The notes: a model not told the origin generated them from the sequence alone. A stretch of DNA of 64,000 bases from Carnimonas nigrificans ATCC BAA-78 (GCF_000526695.1 NZ_JAGO01000010.1:62001-126000), one strand, 5' to 3'; counted from the first letter of the stretch, positions 9,397 through 19,026 are shown. Program-made: numbers and translations.

Positions 9397-9759
9397 CTAG
9401 TGGCGGAAGACACCTGGCGGGCCACGACGCAGGAAACACCGCTGCCCCGTCGTCATGGCGATAAACAGTGCTTGTGGCAGTGCCACACAGCGCAGAATTA
9501 CCTGTCCCAGATAAACCCGATGCGCGCGTCGCCCTTGTCGCACGCTGCGACGACGTGACACCGCACGAATGGTTTCAGGTACCTGGAAGGCGATACGCGA
9601 AAGCTCAGCCGTCATCAGCTCCAGTCGGTGTTGCATCAGCGCCGACGACATGGCGATGGGCAGCAGACAAGTCACCAACAGGCCAGTTAACAGCCAGCCA
9701 TGACGGCGGCGGCTAAACGAAGGACGGTAACTTCTGTTGTGGGAAGCTGACTCTGACAT
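9397..9759 (-). CDS. Small signal-anchor protein upstream of secA; candidate SecM-like arrest peptide
   Basis: No confident homologue recognised. The 120 residues begin with a basic stretch (RRRH, 17-20), a hydrophobic segment (about 22-41, WLLTGLLVTCLLPIAMSSAL) that could be a signal peptide or anchor, then a strongly basic tail. Residues 111-115 are R-R-G-P-P, six residues from the stop counting from Pro114; aligned on Gly-Pro, R111-G113-P114 match SecM R163-G165-P166, with Leu110 at the position of Ile162. Gene order matches E. coli lpxC-secM-secA: same strand as secA, 99 nt upstream, with a stem before the secA ribosome site. Codon use looks like real coding (CTG, CGT/CGC, ATC, GCC). The start codon has no clear Shine-Dalgarno and an in-frame TAA lies two codons upstream. 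It could instead be an unrelated lineage-specific membrane protein. Confidence 0.6.
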   Translation of the reverse strand: MSESASHNRSYRPSFSRRRHGWLLTGLLVTCLLPIAMSSALMQHRLELMTAELSRIAFQVPETIRAVSRRRSVRQGRRAHRVYLGQVILRCVALPQALFIAMTTGQRCFLRRGPPGVFRH

Positions 9760-9857
9760 GATAAATTATGCTGTATTCCCTGCTTGCAGCGCGTTGCGCG
9801 ATATCAGGGGCAATAAGACATTACCTTGAGCATTTATAACGGGTTGATGATAGGCCG

Positions 9858-10352
9858 ATGAGTATAAAGGTTAAGAAACGGAACGCACAGCCCGTCTCGC
9901 GTTTACTCGCGAATTCGTCCCGTTCCCAGGTGTCCCGCAGCGAACTTGCACCCCTGCTGAGCAAGGCTCAGGCGATTGCCAAAGCGCAGCAGCAGCTAGA
10001 AGAGCACCTGCCTGAAGAACTCAAGGGGCATGTGCTGGTGGGCGGTGTGACCGACGGCTGCCTGACCATTCTGACCGACCGCGCCGTCTGGCTTACCTGG
10101 CTGCGCTTTGAGCGGGCGCGCCTGCTGGCGCTACTGCGCTACCTGCCTGAGATGGCCAGTGTCAGTTCGCTCTCTTTCAAGGTAAGGCCGCTCAAACCAA
10201 CCCACGTAGCCCCTCAACAGCGACGCTATCTATCGGCCTCCGCCGCTGAGCATATCAAGGAGTGCGCCGACTATACCGACGACCCTCAGCTCAAGGCAGC
10301 GTTGGCGCGCCTTGCTGCCCATACCACGACCGACAGTGACTCCAGTTGCTAG
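9858..10352 (+). CDS. dciA: DciA-type replicative helicase loader (DUF721)
   Basis: DUF721 proteins are DciA, the ancestral loader of the DnaB helicase in bacteria lacking phage-derived DnaC/DnaI. The 164 residues contain the KH-like core (about 25-105), including LPEELKGHVLVGGVTDGCLTI and the WLTWLRFERARLLALLR helix, and a polar C-terminal tail. Its place between secA and lpxC matches pseudomonads, but here it runs opposite to both neighbours. TAGG lies 3-4 nt before the ATG, so the ribosome site is tight and weak. Family assignment rests on local pattern and locus. Confidence 0.85.
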   Translation: MSIKVKKRNAQPVSRLLANSSRSQVSRSELAPLLSKAQAIAKAQQQLEEHLPEELKGHVLVGGVTDGCLTILTDRAVWLTWLRFERARLLALLRYLPEMASVSSLSFKVRPLKPTHVAPQQRRYLSASAAEHIKECADYTDDPQLKAALARLAAHTTTDSDSSC

Positions 10353-10377
10353 TGTTTGGGCTGAGCTATAAATACAA

Positions 10378-10400
10378 AATGCCGCTCATTGAGCGGCATT
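10378..10400 (-). terminator. lpxC terminator
   Basis: AATGCCGCT, 5-nt loop, AGCGGCATT; on the minus strand it is followed by TTTTGTATTTAT. It lies 40 nt past the lpxC stop. It also sits 26 nt past the convergent dciA stop but has no T run in that direction. Confidence 0.8.
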
Positions 10401-10439
10401 GTCTGGCCTGACGACAACATCCCGTTACTTTTCAGTGAA

Positions 10440-11348
10440 TCAGGCGGTCGCAGGTGCCGAATAGTTGACAGGAGCTTCTTCGCCCTCTTCGAAGGTCGCA
10501 ATTTCCCAGCATTCAGGGTGTTGCAGCAGACTGCGCACTAGCTTGTTATTAAGCCCATGACCTGACTTGTACCCATAAAATTCGCCAATCAGGCTATGGC
10601 CCAGTTGGTAGAGATCACCAATGGCATCAAGCACCTTATGACGCACAAACTCATCGTCATAGCGCAGCCCGTCTTCGTTAAGGATACGATATTCATCTAC
10701 CACGATGGCGTTATCCAGGCTGCCACCCAGCGCCAGATTGCTGGAACGCATACGCTCAAGATCGCGCAGGAAGCCAAAGGTGCGTGCGCGACTCACTTCC
10801 TTAACGAAGGAGGTGGTTGAAAAATCGACTTCCATCTTCTGGCGCTGTGATGCAAATACCGGATGATCGAAATTGATTTCGAAGCTGACCTTGAAACCAT
10901 CGTAAGGCAAAAAGCCGGCAGTTTTATCGCCATCTTCGACTTCGATCGGTTTGGTGATGCGAATGAATTTTTTCGCCGCTTGCTGCTCAACAATTCCCGC
11001 TGACTGAAGCAGGAAGACGAAGGGACCAGCGCTGCCGTCCATGATAGGAATCTCTGCGGCACTCACCTCAACGTAAGCGTTATCAACCCCCAGACCCGCA
11101 AGCGCTGACATCAAGTGCTCAACCGTCGCAACCCGAGCATCACCTTCGGCAACAGCGGTACACAGCATGGTGTCATGCACACGCTCAGGGTGTGCAGGAA
11201 TCTGAACCTGTGGAGAGAGGTCGGTACGAACAAATACAATGCCCGTGTCGACGGGTGCCGGGCGCAAGGTCAGATACACCTTTTTTCCCGAGTGCAGCCC
11301 CACTCCAGTGGCGCGAATGATGTTTTTGAGGGTACGTTGGCGAATCAT
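10440..11348 (-). CDS. lpxC: UDP-3-O-acyl-N-acetylglucosamine deacetylase
   Basis: Zinc enzyme for the committed step of lipid A synthesis in the cytosol. Zinc ligands are visible at His78 (VEHLMSAL), His237 and Asp241 (HKVLDAIGD), with the general-acid His at about 264 (SGHGLNNK). 302 aa is the normal length. The ATG has AGG about 7 nt upstream. It is a single-gene unit here, between ftsZ upstream and dciA/secA downstream. In E. coli LpxC is degraded by FtsH through a C-terminal tail; this one also ends in small hydrophobic residues (YSAPATA). Confidence 0.97.
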   Translation of the reverse strand: MIRQRTLKNIIRATGVGLHSGKKVYLTLRPAPVDTGIVFVRTDLSPQVQIPAHPERVHDTMLCTAVAEGDARVATVEHLMSALAGLGVDNAYVEVSAAEIPIMDGSAGPFVFLLQSAGIVEQQAAKKFIRITKPIEVEDGDKTAGFLPYDGFKVSFEINFDHPVFASQRQKMEVDFSTTSFVKEVSRARTFGFLRDLERMRSSNLALGGSLDNAIVVDEYRILNEDGLRYDDEFVRHKVLDAIGDLYQLGHSLIGEFYGYKSGHGLNNKLVRSLLQHPECWEIATFEEGEEAPVNYSAPATA

Positions 11349-11449
11349 GACTACCTGTCATTCAAAAAGCGGGATGATACCCATTCAGCTTATCAGCTTG
11401 CGCAAACGTCTACAACGAACGGTGTTCGAAAAACCAGACCACTACTTGT

Positions 11450-11463
11450 TTAACCCGGGTTAA
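11450..11463. promoter_or_regulatory. 14-bp perfect palindrome upstream of lpxC
   Basis: TTAACCCGGGTTAA, 102 bp upstream of the lpxC ATG and past the ftsZ terminator, within the likely lpxC promoter region. It could be an operator. No regulator that binds this sequence is known to me. Confidence 0.4.
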
Positions 11464-11500
11464 GCGGCTATCCATTACACCCGCTAAGTGACATAAAGAC

Positions 11501-11540
11501 GAAAACGCCGATGCGGGCACTGGCACACATCGGCGTTTTC
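11501..11540 (-). terminator. Terminator of the dcw (ftsZ) operon
   Basis: A 13-bp perfect stem GAAAACGCCGATG with its complement, 14-nt loop, then a T-rich minus-strand tract (TTTTCGTCTTTATG). It lies 19 nt past the ftsZ stop and separates the division cluster from lpxC. Confidence 0.85.
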
Positions 11541-11558
11541 ATGTCATCGCTACTGCGA

Positions 11559-12761
11559 TTAATCAGCCTGGCGACGCAAGAAGGCCGGTATATCAAGGTA
11601 ATCGTCAAGATCACGAGACTTGGCAGCGGCGTTGCCACGACGCTCGCTGAACCGCTCATCACGATCTCGGTCGCGATCACGCTCACGAGCAGCTACGGAA
11701 GGACGGCCACCACTAGGCTGCTGAAGCTTGCGGTAATCGCTGTCACTACGCGCAGTACGCGCTTCGTGCTCAGCCGCACGCCCTGCACCTACCGGCGTGC
11801 GAGCATCTTCAAGACCTGCAGCCACCACCGTGACACGCAGTTCGTCGGACATATCCATATCAATGGAGGAGCCCACGACCACGGTAGCATCTTCGGAGGC
11901 GAATTCCTGAACCGCGATACCCACTTCGTTGAACTCACCAATGGCAAGATCAGGACCAGCAGTAATGTTAACGAGAATACCGCGCGCGCCGTTAAGATTC
12001 ACATCTTCAAGCAGCGGCGAGCGGATTGCTTTCTCGGCAGCCTCGCGAGCGCGATTCTCGCCCGTCGCGGTGCCAGTACCCATCATCGCCATGCCCATTT
12101 CTGACATCACGGTGCGCACATCGGCAAAGTCGACGTTGATCAGGCCCGGGCTGGTAATCAGCTCAGCAATACCCTGCACAGCGCCCAGCAATACATCGTT
12201 GGCAGCACTGAATGCAGTCAGCAGGCTGGCGTTCTTGCCCAGCACTGTCAGCAGTTTTTCATTCGGAATGGTAATCAGAGAGTCAACATGCTCTGACAGC
12301 TCTTTCATACCCTCTTCTGCGGCGCGCTGACGCTTGGGCCCTTCGAAGGGGAACGGACGCGTTACGACTGCAACGGTCAGGATTCCCAGTTCCTTGGCCA
12401 CCTGGGCAACAACAGGTGCACCACCGGTACCGGTACCGCCCCCCATTCCCGCAGTGATAAATACCATATCGGCGCCTTCAAGCAGTTCCGCAATACGATC
12501 GCGATCCTCTTGCGCCGCCTGGCGTCCTACCTCGGGGTTGGCACCTGCACCAAGCCCTTTGGTGATTTCAGTACCCAACTGAAGCACTGTTTTTGCAGCA
12601 ACTCGTTTCAGGGCCTGCGCATCGGTGTTCGCGCAGATGAATTCAACCCCTTCGATACTACTCTCAACCATATGGTTGACAGCGTTGCCACCTCCGCCGC
12701 CAACGCCGATCACTTTGATGACCGCATTGTTGGATGGCGCATTGTCAACTAATTCAAACAT
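11559..12761 (-). CDS. ftsZ: Cell division GTPase FtsZ
   Basis: Tubulin homologue that forms the Z ring. The GTP-binding loop [10 protein letters not shown] is at about 106-115, the T7 loop reads [11 protein letters not shown], and the C-terminal peptide [13 protein letters not shown] (about 385-398) is the docking site for FtsA and ZipA. Before it is a charged linker with an RDRDRDRD stretch (about 363-372). 400 aa is normal. It follows ftsA by 34 nt and is the last gene of the cluster. Confidence 0.98.
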   Translation of the reverse strand: MFELVDNAPSNNAVIKVIGVGGGGGNAVNHMVESSIEGVEFICANTDAQALKRVAAKTVLQLGTEITKGLGAGANPEVGRQAAQEDRDRIAELLEGADMVFITAGMGGGTGTGGAPVVAQVAKELGILTVAVVTRPFPFEGPKRQRAAEEGMKELSEHVDSLITIPNEKLLTVLGKNASLLTAFSAANDVLLGAVQGIAELITSPGLINVDFADVRTVMSEMGMAMMGTGTATGENRAREAAEKAIRSPLLEDVNLNGARGILVNITAGPDLAIGEFNEVGIAVQEFASEDATVVVGSSIDMDMSDELRVTVVAAGLEDARTPVGAGRAAEHEARTARSDSDYRKLQQPSGGRPSVAARERDRDRDRDERFSERRGNAAAKSRDLDDYLDIPAFLRRQAD

Positions 12762-12795
12762 AAGCCCCGTCTCCCTAAACCGCTATGCGGTCTTT

Positions 12796-14103
12796 TCAAA
12801 AATTGCCCTTGATCCAGCCGCGAATTCTATCAATGGCAGATGGCAACGAGTTACCGATAGAGCGAGTTCCTCGTTCGGAATAACTGCGATGGGACTGCCC
12901 CTCACCGCGTCCGACGTTCTTCTCGAACGAAGCCTCGTCGTAACCCTGCTGAGGGTGGCGCAGCCCATACAACAGCAGCCCCACCCCAGTGGAATAGATA
13001 GGATTGCGCACCACATCGGCCAGGCCACGCACGTTCTGTGGTACTGCAATACGGACTGGCATGTGGAAAATCTCTTCTGCCAGTTCGGTGACGCCTTCCA
13101 TGCGAGAAGTACCACCTGTCAACACGATACCGGCAGCTACCAAATCTTCGTAGCCGCTGCGGCGAAGTTCCTCACGCACAAGGGTAAAAAGTTCTTCATA
13201 ACGTGGTTCGACTACCTGTGCCAGTTCCTGGCGAGAAAGCTCACGAGGAGCCCTTTCGCCGACACCCGGCACACGAATGATGTCATCACTTGCGGCCAGC
13301 TGCGTCAACGCACAGGCATACTTCACCTTGATATCCTCAGCGTACTGCGTAGGTGTGCGCAGCGCCATGGCAATATCGTTGGTTACCTGATCACCGGCGA
13401 TGGGTATAACCGCTGTATGTCGAATGGCACCTTCCGTGAACACCGCCATATCGGTGGTGCCACCACCGATATCTACCATGCAGACACCCAGCTCACGCTC
13501 ATCGTCCGTCAGGACTGCGTAGCTGGATGCGAGCTGCTCAAGAATGATGTCGTCTACTTCAAGGCCGCAGCGACGTACACACTTTTCGATGTTCTGCACT
13601 GCATTAAGTGCGGCAGTGACAAGATGGACTCTCGCTTCGAGTCTGACTCCCGACATACCCAATGGTTCACGAATCCCTTCCTGGGAATCAATCGCATACT
13701 CCTGCGGCAGCACGTGAAGGATACGCTGACCTTCCGAAACAGCACGAGCACGCGCGGAGTCGATTACACGCTCAATATCGTAGGGAGTGACTTCACGCTC
13801 CTTGATCGCCACAACGCCGTCTGAATTCATTGAGCTGATGTGGCTACCCGCGATACCAACGAATACCGAATGGATATCGCACCCTGCCATCAGTTCAGCT
13901 TCTTCGATGGCGCGCTGAATCGACTGCACGGTGGACTCGATATTAATCACGACGCCTTTCTTCATCCCATGGGAAGGATGGGAACCAATACCGGCGATTT
14001 CGATACCACCATCGTCTGTTGGCTGACCGACAATGGCGACGACTTTGGATGTTCCAATATCCAGACCGACCACCATGTTGGAAGCGTTGGAATGTCCAGC
14101 CAT
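12796..14103 (-). CDS. ftsA: Cell division protein FtsA
   Basis: Actin-like membrane tether of FtsZ. Nucleotide-binding signatures include VVGLDIGTSKVVAIVG at the N terminus (about 11-26), VVDIGGGTTDMAVF in the middle and AGIVLTGGTSRMEG. The C terminus RIRGWIKGNF is the amphipathic membrane-targeting helix. 435 aa against 420 in E. coli. GGGAG is 12 nt upstream of the ATG. Unusually, 418 nt separate it from ftsQ, so it may have its own promoter. Confidence 0.97.
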   Translation of the reverse strand: MAGHSNASNMVVGLDIGTSKVVAIVGQPTDDGGIEIAGIGSHPSHGMKKGVVINIESTVQSIQRAIEEAELMAGCDIHSVFVGIAGSHISSMNSDGVVAIKEREVTPYDIERVIDSARARAVSEGQRILHVLPQEYAIDSQEGIREPLGMSGVRLEARVHLVTAALNAVQNIEKCVRRCGLEVDDIILEQLASSYAVLTDDERELGVCMVDIGGGTTDMAVFTEGAIRHTAVIPIAGDQVTNDIAMALRTPTQYAEDIKVKYACALTQLAASDDIIRVPGVGERAPRELSRQELAQVVEPRYEELFTLVREELRRSGYEDLVAAGIVLTGGTSRMEGVTELAEEIFHMPVRIAVPQNVRGLADVVRNPIYSTGVGLLLYGLRHPQQGYDEASFEKNVGRGEGQSHRSYSERGTRSIGNSLPSAIDRIRGWIKGNF

Positions 14104-14521
14104 ATGTCGGCGTTACTCCCTGTAAAATTTCGTAACTAAAATTGAACCAAGATGACCATTGCGTAAACACGCCGATAAACCGGTACCAGCCACTCGTTAT
14201 TAAACGTTATCAAACTTGCCCGGGGAACGGCGTGCGAGCCAGGCGAGTGAAACCGCATAAGCAGCTGGCACCTTCGTGCCGCGCCTCGTTCAGGGCGCCA
14301 CTGGCATCCCCTCGCGGCACGATGGCCCTAAAACACATCTTACATGAGCGTATTGCGGTTTGAAAATACTTTTATTGCAAATAAAAAGAAATAGCCCCTC
14401 GTGCGACGAAAGACTATCCCTTTATTTAAGCCACCCTTTACGTTAGGGCGAACTTAATTATCTACAAATTTTATTTTTACTGCTAATTAAGCATGTTAAT
14501 AAACAGCACTATCAATATAAA
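14104..14521 (-). other. 418-nt gene-free spacer between ftsQ and ftsA
   Basis: No gene seen. The ftsQ-proximal part (about 14350-14520) is very AT-rich. The ftsA-proximal part is structured: a 9-bp perfect inverted repeat CGTGCCGCG/CGCGGCACG (14275-14283 and 14313-14321) that competes with a GCGCC/GGCGC pairing inside it and with a short GGCAC/GTGCC hairpin. A weak minus-strand promoter candidate is TTAGCA, 18 nt, GATAAT in the AT-rich part. ftsQ and ftsA normally abut or overlap, so this spacer may hold an ftsAZ promoter and leader or a small RNA. Confidence 0.6.
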
Positions 14522-15232
14522 TCAAGGTGCATGTGTTTCACCGTGCCAGCCAACGGCAAGACCATTGGGATAACGCAAATCAACATAGCGAATATTATTG
14601 GCATCCTTCGATAGCGCTCGCTGCCAGGCCACTATAAAGCGCTGTACGCGCACGTCGAGATCGCCTCTTCCCGGTACAACCCAGAAGTTGTTGTTCACCT
14701 GGAAACGCCAAGCCCCGCGGGCCTCAAGGCGCACCTGGGTAACCGTCATGCCGAGCGGTTTAAGGCGTTTTTCGAGACTGCGATAAAAGCCCAGCACATC
14801 AGCACCACGCTCATCAGGACCAGCCAAATAAGGCATATCATCAGACAGGTTGCCACTATTAAGCACCTGGAATGATTCACCCTTATCGTTCAATAAATAG
14901 TTATCGTTCCACCAGGCTACCGGCCGCTGTTCCTGTAGTTCAAATTTCAACCCACGGGGCCAGACGCGAGTAATGCGCGCCTCATCCACCCATGGGATTT
15001 GCAACGCTTGCTCACGCAAGGCATTCAGATTAACCGACAGCCAATGCTGCCCGGTCACATTGCGGGAGAGCTGACGACTGAGATCGGCGCTATGGATGTA
15101 CTTGAATTGACCATCCACCTGCACCGACTGAATCGGTTGATCGAGCCAGAACCACAGCACTCGCCCGCCTGCGCCCAGCACCACGACAATCAGCACCACA
15201 CCGAGCAGACGGTTAAACAGACTATTGGGCAT
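14522..15232 (-). CDS. ftsQ: Cell division protein FtsQ
   Basis: Bitopic divisome scaffold that joins FtsB/FtsL. Short cytoplasmic N terminus, transmembrane segment at about 9-29 (LLGVVLIVVVLGAGGRVLW), then POTRA domain (SVQVDGQFKYIHSADLSRQL...) and the beta domain ending in VDLRYPNGLAVGW. 236 aa is somewhat short (E. coli 276). It follows murC by 24 nt; the ddlB gene usually found between them is absent. Confidence 0.95.
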   Translation of the reverse strand: MPNSLFNRLLGVVLIVVVLGAGGRVLWFWLDQPIQSVQVDGQFKYIHSADLSRQLSRNVTGQHWLSVNLNALREQALQIPWVDEARITRVWPRGLKFELQEQRPVAWWNDNYLLNDKGESFQVLNSGNLSDDMPYLAGPDERGADVLGFYRSLEKRLKPLGMTVTQVRLEARGAWRFQVNNNFWVVPGRGDLDVRVQRFIVAWQRALSKDANNIRYVDLRYPNGLAVGWHGETHAP

Positions 15233-15256
15233 TAGGTTTCTCGCAATTCACGTCGA

Positions 15257-16735
15257 TTACAGCTCCACATGCTTGAGATCGAGCTTGCTACGTGCCAGTG
15301 CAAGACTGATCGAGCCGACATCACCCGCGCCCTGAGTAATCAAGATGTCACCGTCACGCAATACTCGTTCCAGCATGTCGGGCAGTGCGGCCTTCTCTTC
15401 AACGAATAGCGGATCCAATTGCCCGCGCTGTCTGATCGAGCGCGCCAGTGAATGACTGTCGGCACCGCTGATAGGCGCTTCCCCCGCCGAGTAGATATCC
15501 AGCAGCAGCAGCGTATCAACGCCTGAGAGCACACGCACGAATTCATCGTAAAGTTCGGCGGTGCGGCTATAGCGATGCGGCTGATAGACCATCACCAGAC
15601 GTCGCTCCGGCCAGCCCTGGCGAATCCCCTGAATCACCATCTCGACTTCACGCGGGTGGTGGCCGTAGTCATCGACCAGCATGATCTCCCCTGCCCCATC
15701 AGCGAGTGCGAAATTGCCATGGACCTGAAAGCGCCGCCCTACTCCCGCAAAGCTTGCCAGCGCACGCTGGATATCCTCATCGGCTACTCCAGCATCCGTC
15801 GCGATCGCGATGGCGGCCATCGCATTCAGCGCGTTATGACGCCCCGGCATGGCGAGAACCACTTCAAGGGAAGGCAAACCGTTGGGGCGTACCGCATCAA
15901 AGTGTATCTCGCTGGCAAACTGACGGAAGTTTTCGATACGGAAGTCAGCATCTTCGGCAAAGCCGTAGGTCACAAACTGGCGATGGATACGCGGCAGCAG
16001 CTCACGCACGGTGCTGTCATCAATGCACACCACCGCCTGACCATAAAAGGGCAGGTTATGCAGGAAGGAGATGAAAGCGTCCTGCAAGCGTGCAAAATCA
16101 CCTTCATAGGTAGCCATGTGATCAGCATCTATATTGGTGATGATCGAGCTCATCGGCTGAAGGTGCAGGAAGGAAGCATCCGACTCATCGGCCTCGGCCA
16201 CCAGATACTCGCCCTCTCCGAGCCGCGCATTGGTGCCGGCACTGGTCAGAAGGCCCCCAATCACAAAGGTAGGATCAAGGCCGCCTTCTGCCAGCAGCGT
16301 TGCCACCAGACTAGTGGTGGTGGTCTTGCCGTGAGTACCGGCGACCGCGATGCCATTGCGGAAGCGCATCAGCTCCGCCAGCATCTCTGCACGTCGCACA
16401 ATAGGAATACGGCGCTCACGCGCATACTCTATCTCGGGGTTGGTCGGATCAATGGCGCTCGATACCACGATCACATCCGCCCCTGCGGCATTCTCGCGCT
16501 GATGACCGATAGCTACCGAAATTCCCAGTTGAGCCAGGTGGCGGGTTACCGACGAGCGACGCTGGTCGCTGCCGCTGACCTCAAACTCAAGGTTGTGCAG
16601 CACTTCGGCGATTCCGCACATTCCCGAGCCTCCGATGCCCACGAAATGGATGCGGCGAATTCTTCCAGTGCTACTGCGCGAGAGAAATTGCGGACGTTTT
16701 TCCGCGCGCAGCGCGTTCAATTCTTCATTTTTCAA
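15257..16735 (-). CDS. murC: UDP-N-acetylmuramate--L-alanine ligase
   Basis: Adds L-Ala to UDP-MurNAc, the first amino acid of the peptidoglycan stem peptide. [15 protein letters not shown] near 32-46 binds the UDP substrate; the ATP loop GTHGKTTTT is at about 133-141; [10 protein letters not shown] lies further on. I take the TTG at 16735 as start: GGAG lies 7 nt upstream and no in-frame ATG precedes the VGIGG core. It overlaps murG by 11 nt. 492 aa. Confidence 0.95.
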   Translation of the reverse strand: MKNEELNALRAEKRPQFLSRSSTGRIRRIHFVGIGGSGMCGIAEVLHNLEFEVSGSDQRRSSVTRHLAQLGISVAIGHQRENAAGADVIVVSSAIDPTNPEIEYARERRIPIVRRAEMLAELMRFRNGIAVAGTHGKTTTTSLVATLLAEGGLDPTFVIGGLLTSAGTNARLGEGEYLVAEADESDASFLHLQPMSSIITNIDADHMATYEGDFARLQDAFISFLHNLPFYGQAVVCIDDSTVRELLPRIHRQFVTYGFAEDADFRIENFRQFASEIHFDAVRPNGLPSLEVVLAMPGRHNALNAMAAIAIATDAGVADEDIQRALASFAGVGRRFQVHGNFALADGAGEIMLVDDYGHHPREVEMVIQGIRQGWPERRLVMVYQPHRYSRTAELYDEFVRVLSGVDTLLLLDIYSAGEAPISGADSHSLARSIRQRGQLDPLFVEEKAALPDMLERVLRDGDILITQGAGDVGSISLALARSKLDLKHVEL

Positions 16736-17819
16736 TGGCTATCTCCATACACCCATTGGCCATCTGTTCCATTGAGCCAGGCCGCGCACGTCCCTGTGCA
16801 GCGGCGGCCATCCGATGCAGGCGTTGCGGATCAAGCAGATCAACGATTTCTCTGGCCAGACGCTCGGCACTCATCTCGGACTGCGGCAGCAGCACTGCTG
16901 CATCATGATCACTCAGGTCACGCGCATTAACAGTCTGGTGGTCATCTACCGCATGAGGGAAAGGCACCAGAATCGACGGCTTGGCAGCCGCCGCCAGCTC
17001 TGCCACGGTCAATGCTCCCGAACGGCACACGACCAGATCGGCCCATTCGTAGGCTTGCGCGACATCATCAATAAATTCACTACAGAATGCTTCTACCGAC
17101 GCCTTTTCATAAGCGGCGCGAGTCGCTTCCAGCTTGTTGCGCCCCGCCTGATGACGCACTTCGGGGCGCTGTTCCAGCGGTAATGTTGCCAGCGCGGGAG
17201 CCACCGTCTCGTTAAGCGCCACTGCGCCCAGCGAGCCACCCATCACCAGCAGGCGCACGCGCCGCGCTTGCAGCTCTTCGATACTGCGCACATGGTGGCC
17301 CACTTCAGCAACTTCCGCACGCACCGGGTTACCAATCACTTCAGCATGGCGCGAAGCAGGAAAAGCCCCAGGAAAGGCGGCGTACACTCGGGTAGCGAAA
17401 CGGGCCAGCGTGGAATTGGTCATTCCAGCCACCGCGTTCTGTTCATGAATCACCAGCGGCGTGCCGGTCAATTTCGCTGCCAGTCCGCCAGGGCCACTGG
17501 CAAAACCGCCCAGCCCGATTACCAGCGATGGCTGCACCTGCCTGATAATCGCGCGCGCCTGAGCCACTGCCCGCGACAGACGCCACGGCAGCTTCAGCCA
17601 ACCAGCGGCACCATTGCCCCGCAGTCCACTGATCGCAATGCGATGAAGCGGGATACCGGCCTGAGGCACCAGTTCGTTCTCGATACCGCGCGGCGACCCC
17701 AGCCAATGAATTTCAACACCACGCGAAGCCAGCTCGCGAGCCAGCGTCAGTGCGGGAATCACATGGCCTCCGGTGCCGCCCGCCATAATCAGCATACGCA
17801 TGGGTGCTTGTTCAGACAT
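16725..17819 (-). CDS. murG: UDP-GlcNAc:lipid I N-acetylglucosaminyltransferase
   Basis: Peripheral inner-membrane GT28 enzyme that turns lipid I into lipid II. Glycine loops: [13 protein letters not shown] near the N terminus and [16 protein letters not shown] near 100. UDP-GlcNAc-binding features include [13 protein letters not shown] and [22 protein letters not shown] (about 295-315). The ATG at 17819 has GGAG 6 nt upstream and gives 364 aa; an upstream in-frame start would add 33 residues lying inside ftsW. It overlaps ftsW by 8 nt. Confidence 0.96.
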   Translation of the reverse strand: MSEQAPMRMLIMAGGTGGHVIPALTLARELASRGVEIHWLGSPRGIENELVPQAGIPLHRIAISGLRGNGAAGWLKLPWRLSRAVAQARAIIRQVQPSLVIGLGGFASGPGGLAAKLTGTPLVIHEQNAVAGMTNSTLARFATRVYAAFPGAFPASRHAEVIGNPVRAEVAEVGHHVRSIEELQARRVRLLVMGGSLGAVALNETVAPALATLPLEQRPEVRHQAGRNKLEATRAAYEKASVEAFCSEFIDDVAQAYEWADLVVCRSGALTVAELAAAAKPSILVPFPHAVDDHQTVNARDLSDHDAAVLLPQSEMSAERLAREIVDLLDPQRLHRMAAAAQGRARPGSMEQMANGCMEIAIEK

Positions 17820-19026
17820 GGTGGTCTCCCCCGCTGAAAGGACGGTGATCATCGCGCTCGCGCCGCTTTCGCCCCTGACGCGAGGCATTGAGGAAGGCGC
17901 GGGTTTCACCATCGACACGCAGCAATAGCCCCACCATGACGCCCGAGATCAACATGCTCGATCCGCCGTAACTGACCAGCGGCAGCGTTAGCCCTTTGGT
18001 GGGCAGCATACCGGTGTTCACCGCCAGATTGATAAATGCCTGAGCGCCGAAAATAACGGCAAGGCCGTAGCAGACGAAGGCCGAAAACAAACGGCCGGTC
18101 AATTCAGCCGTGCGCCCGATGCGAAAGGCGCGGTATACCAGAATGGCAAACAGCACCACAACGCCGACTGCCCCGATAAGCCCCAACTCTTCAGCAAGCA
18201 CTGAGTACACGAAGTCGGTGTGTGCCTCGGGGAGGAAGAACAGCTTCTGAATACTGTTACCAAGCCCTGTGCCGGTCCAGCCGCCGCGCCCGAAGGCGAT
18301 CAATGCCTGAGTCAGCTGATAACCGCTCGCGTACTGGTTGGCCCAGGGATCAAGGTAGCTGGTAATACGCTGCACGCGATAAGGCTCAGCAAAGGCGACA
18401 AAGACGCCTAGCACAATCACCCCGCCCGATAGCAGAGCGAAGCGCCACAGCTTCACCCCAGCCATCAACAACATACCCATCGCCGCGGACAGCACTACGA
18501 CCGTTGAGCCATAGTCAGGCTCCATGATCAAGAGCACCCCCTGAAGAAACACCAGCAGCAGCGGTAGACCAAAGCCGCCCCAGGTATTTCTTACCCGCTC
18601 GATATGGCGAACCATATAGCCCGCCAGATAGACCACCAGACAGATCTTGGCGACCTCTGACGACTGCAAATTGATAATGCCCAAGGGTATCCAGCGTCGC
18701 GCACCGTTAACCGAATGCCCCATCACCGGTGTCACAACCAGCAGTATCAGCCCCACCAAAAAGAAGGTAGGGCCATTGGCACGCCACCATGACATGGGCA
18801 CTCGCATCACCACCATGCAGGCGATAAAGCCGAGCACGATATAGATACCGTGGCGAATACTGTAATAGTACGGATTGCCAGTGGAACTGGCCGCCACTTC
18901 GGTGGATGCGGAAGTCACCATCACCCACCCGAGTGCCGCCAGCGTCAGCGCCGCCAGCATCAGCCATCCATCAAGGAGCTGATCGCGGGTTGAAAAGCGG
19001 TGTTCCAGCCGTGAAAGAAGACTCAT
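17812..19026 (-). CDS. ftsW: Septal peptidoglycan glycosyltransferase FtsW
   Basis: SEDS-family polymerase that works with FtsI at the septum. About ten transmembrane segments. Family marks include NGARRWIPLG, EPDYGSTVVV, YQLTQALIAFGRGGWTGTGLGNSIQK, LPEAHTDFVYSVLAEELG and the C-terminal GLTLPLVSYGGSSML. The ATG is preceded by AAGGAG at 5 nt, giving 404 aa; a GTG two codons earlier is also possible. The murD stop is 2 nt away. Confidence 0.96.
   Translation of the reverse strand: MSLLSRLEHRFSTRDQLLDGWLMLAALTLAALGWVMVTSASTEVAASSTGNPYYYSIRHGIYIVLGFIACMVVMRVPMSWWRANGPTFFLVGLILLVVTPVMGHSVNGARRWIPLGIINLQSSEVAKICLVVYLAGYMVRHIERVRNTWGGFGLPLLLVFLQGVLLIMEPDYGSTVVVLSAAMGMLLMAGVKLWRFALLSGGVIVLGVFVAFAEPYRVQRITSYLDPWANQYASGYQLTQALIAFGRGGWTGTGLGNSIQKLFFLPEAHTDFVYSVLAEELGLIGAVGVVVLFAILVYRAFRIGRTAELTGRLFSAFVCYGLAVIFGAQAFINLAVNTGMLPTKGLTLPLVSYGGSSMLISGVMVGLLLRVDGETRAFLNASRQGRKRRERDDHRPFSGGDHHV

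Noticed and set aside
9468-9716. 82-codon plus-strand frame opposite the small gene upstream of secA
   Set aside because: No membrane segment, no ribosome site; the minus-strand frame has better codon use and locus support.
15575-16930. 451-codon open frame on the plus strand, antisense to murC
   Set aside because: Mirror frame of murC, no Shine-Dalgarno or domain.
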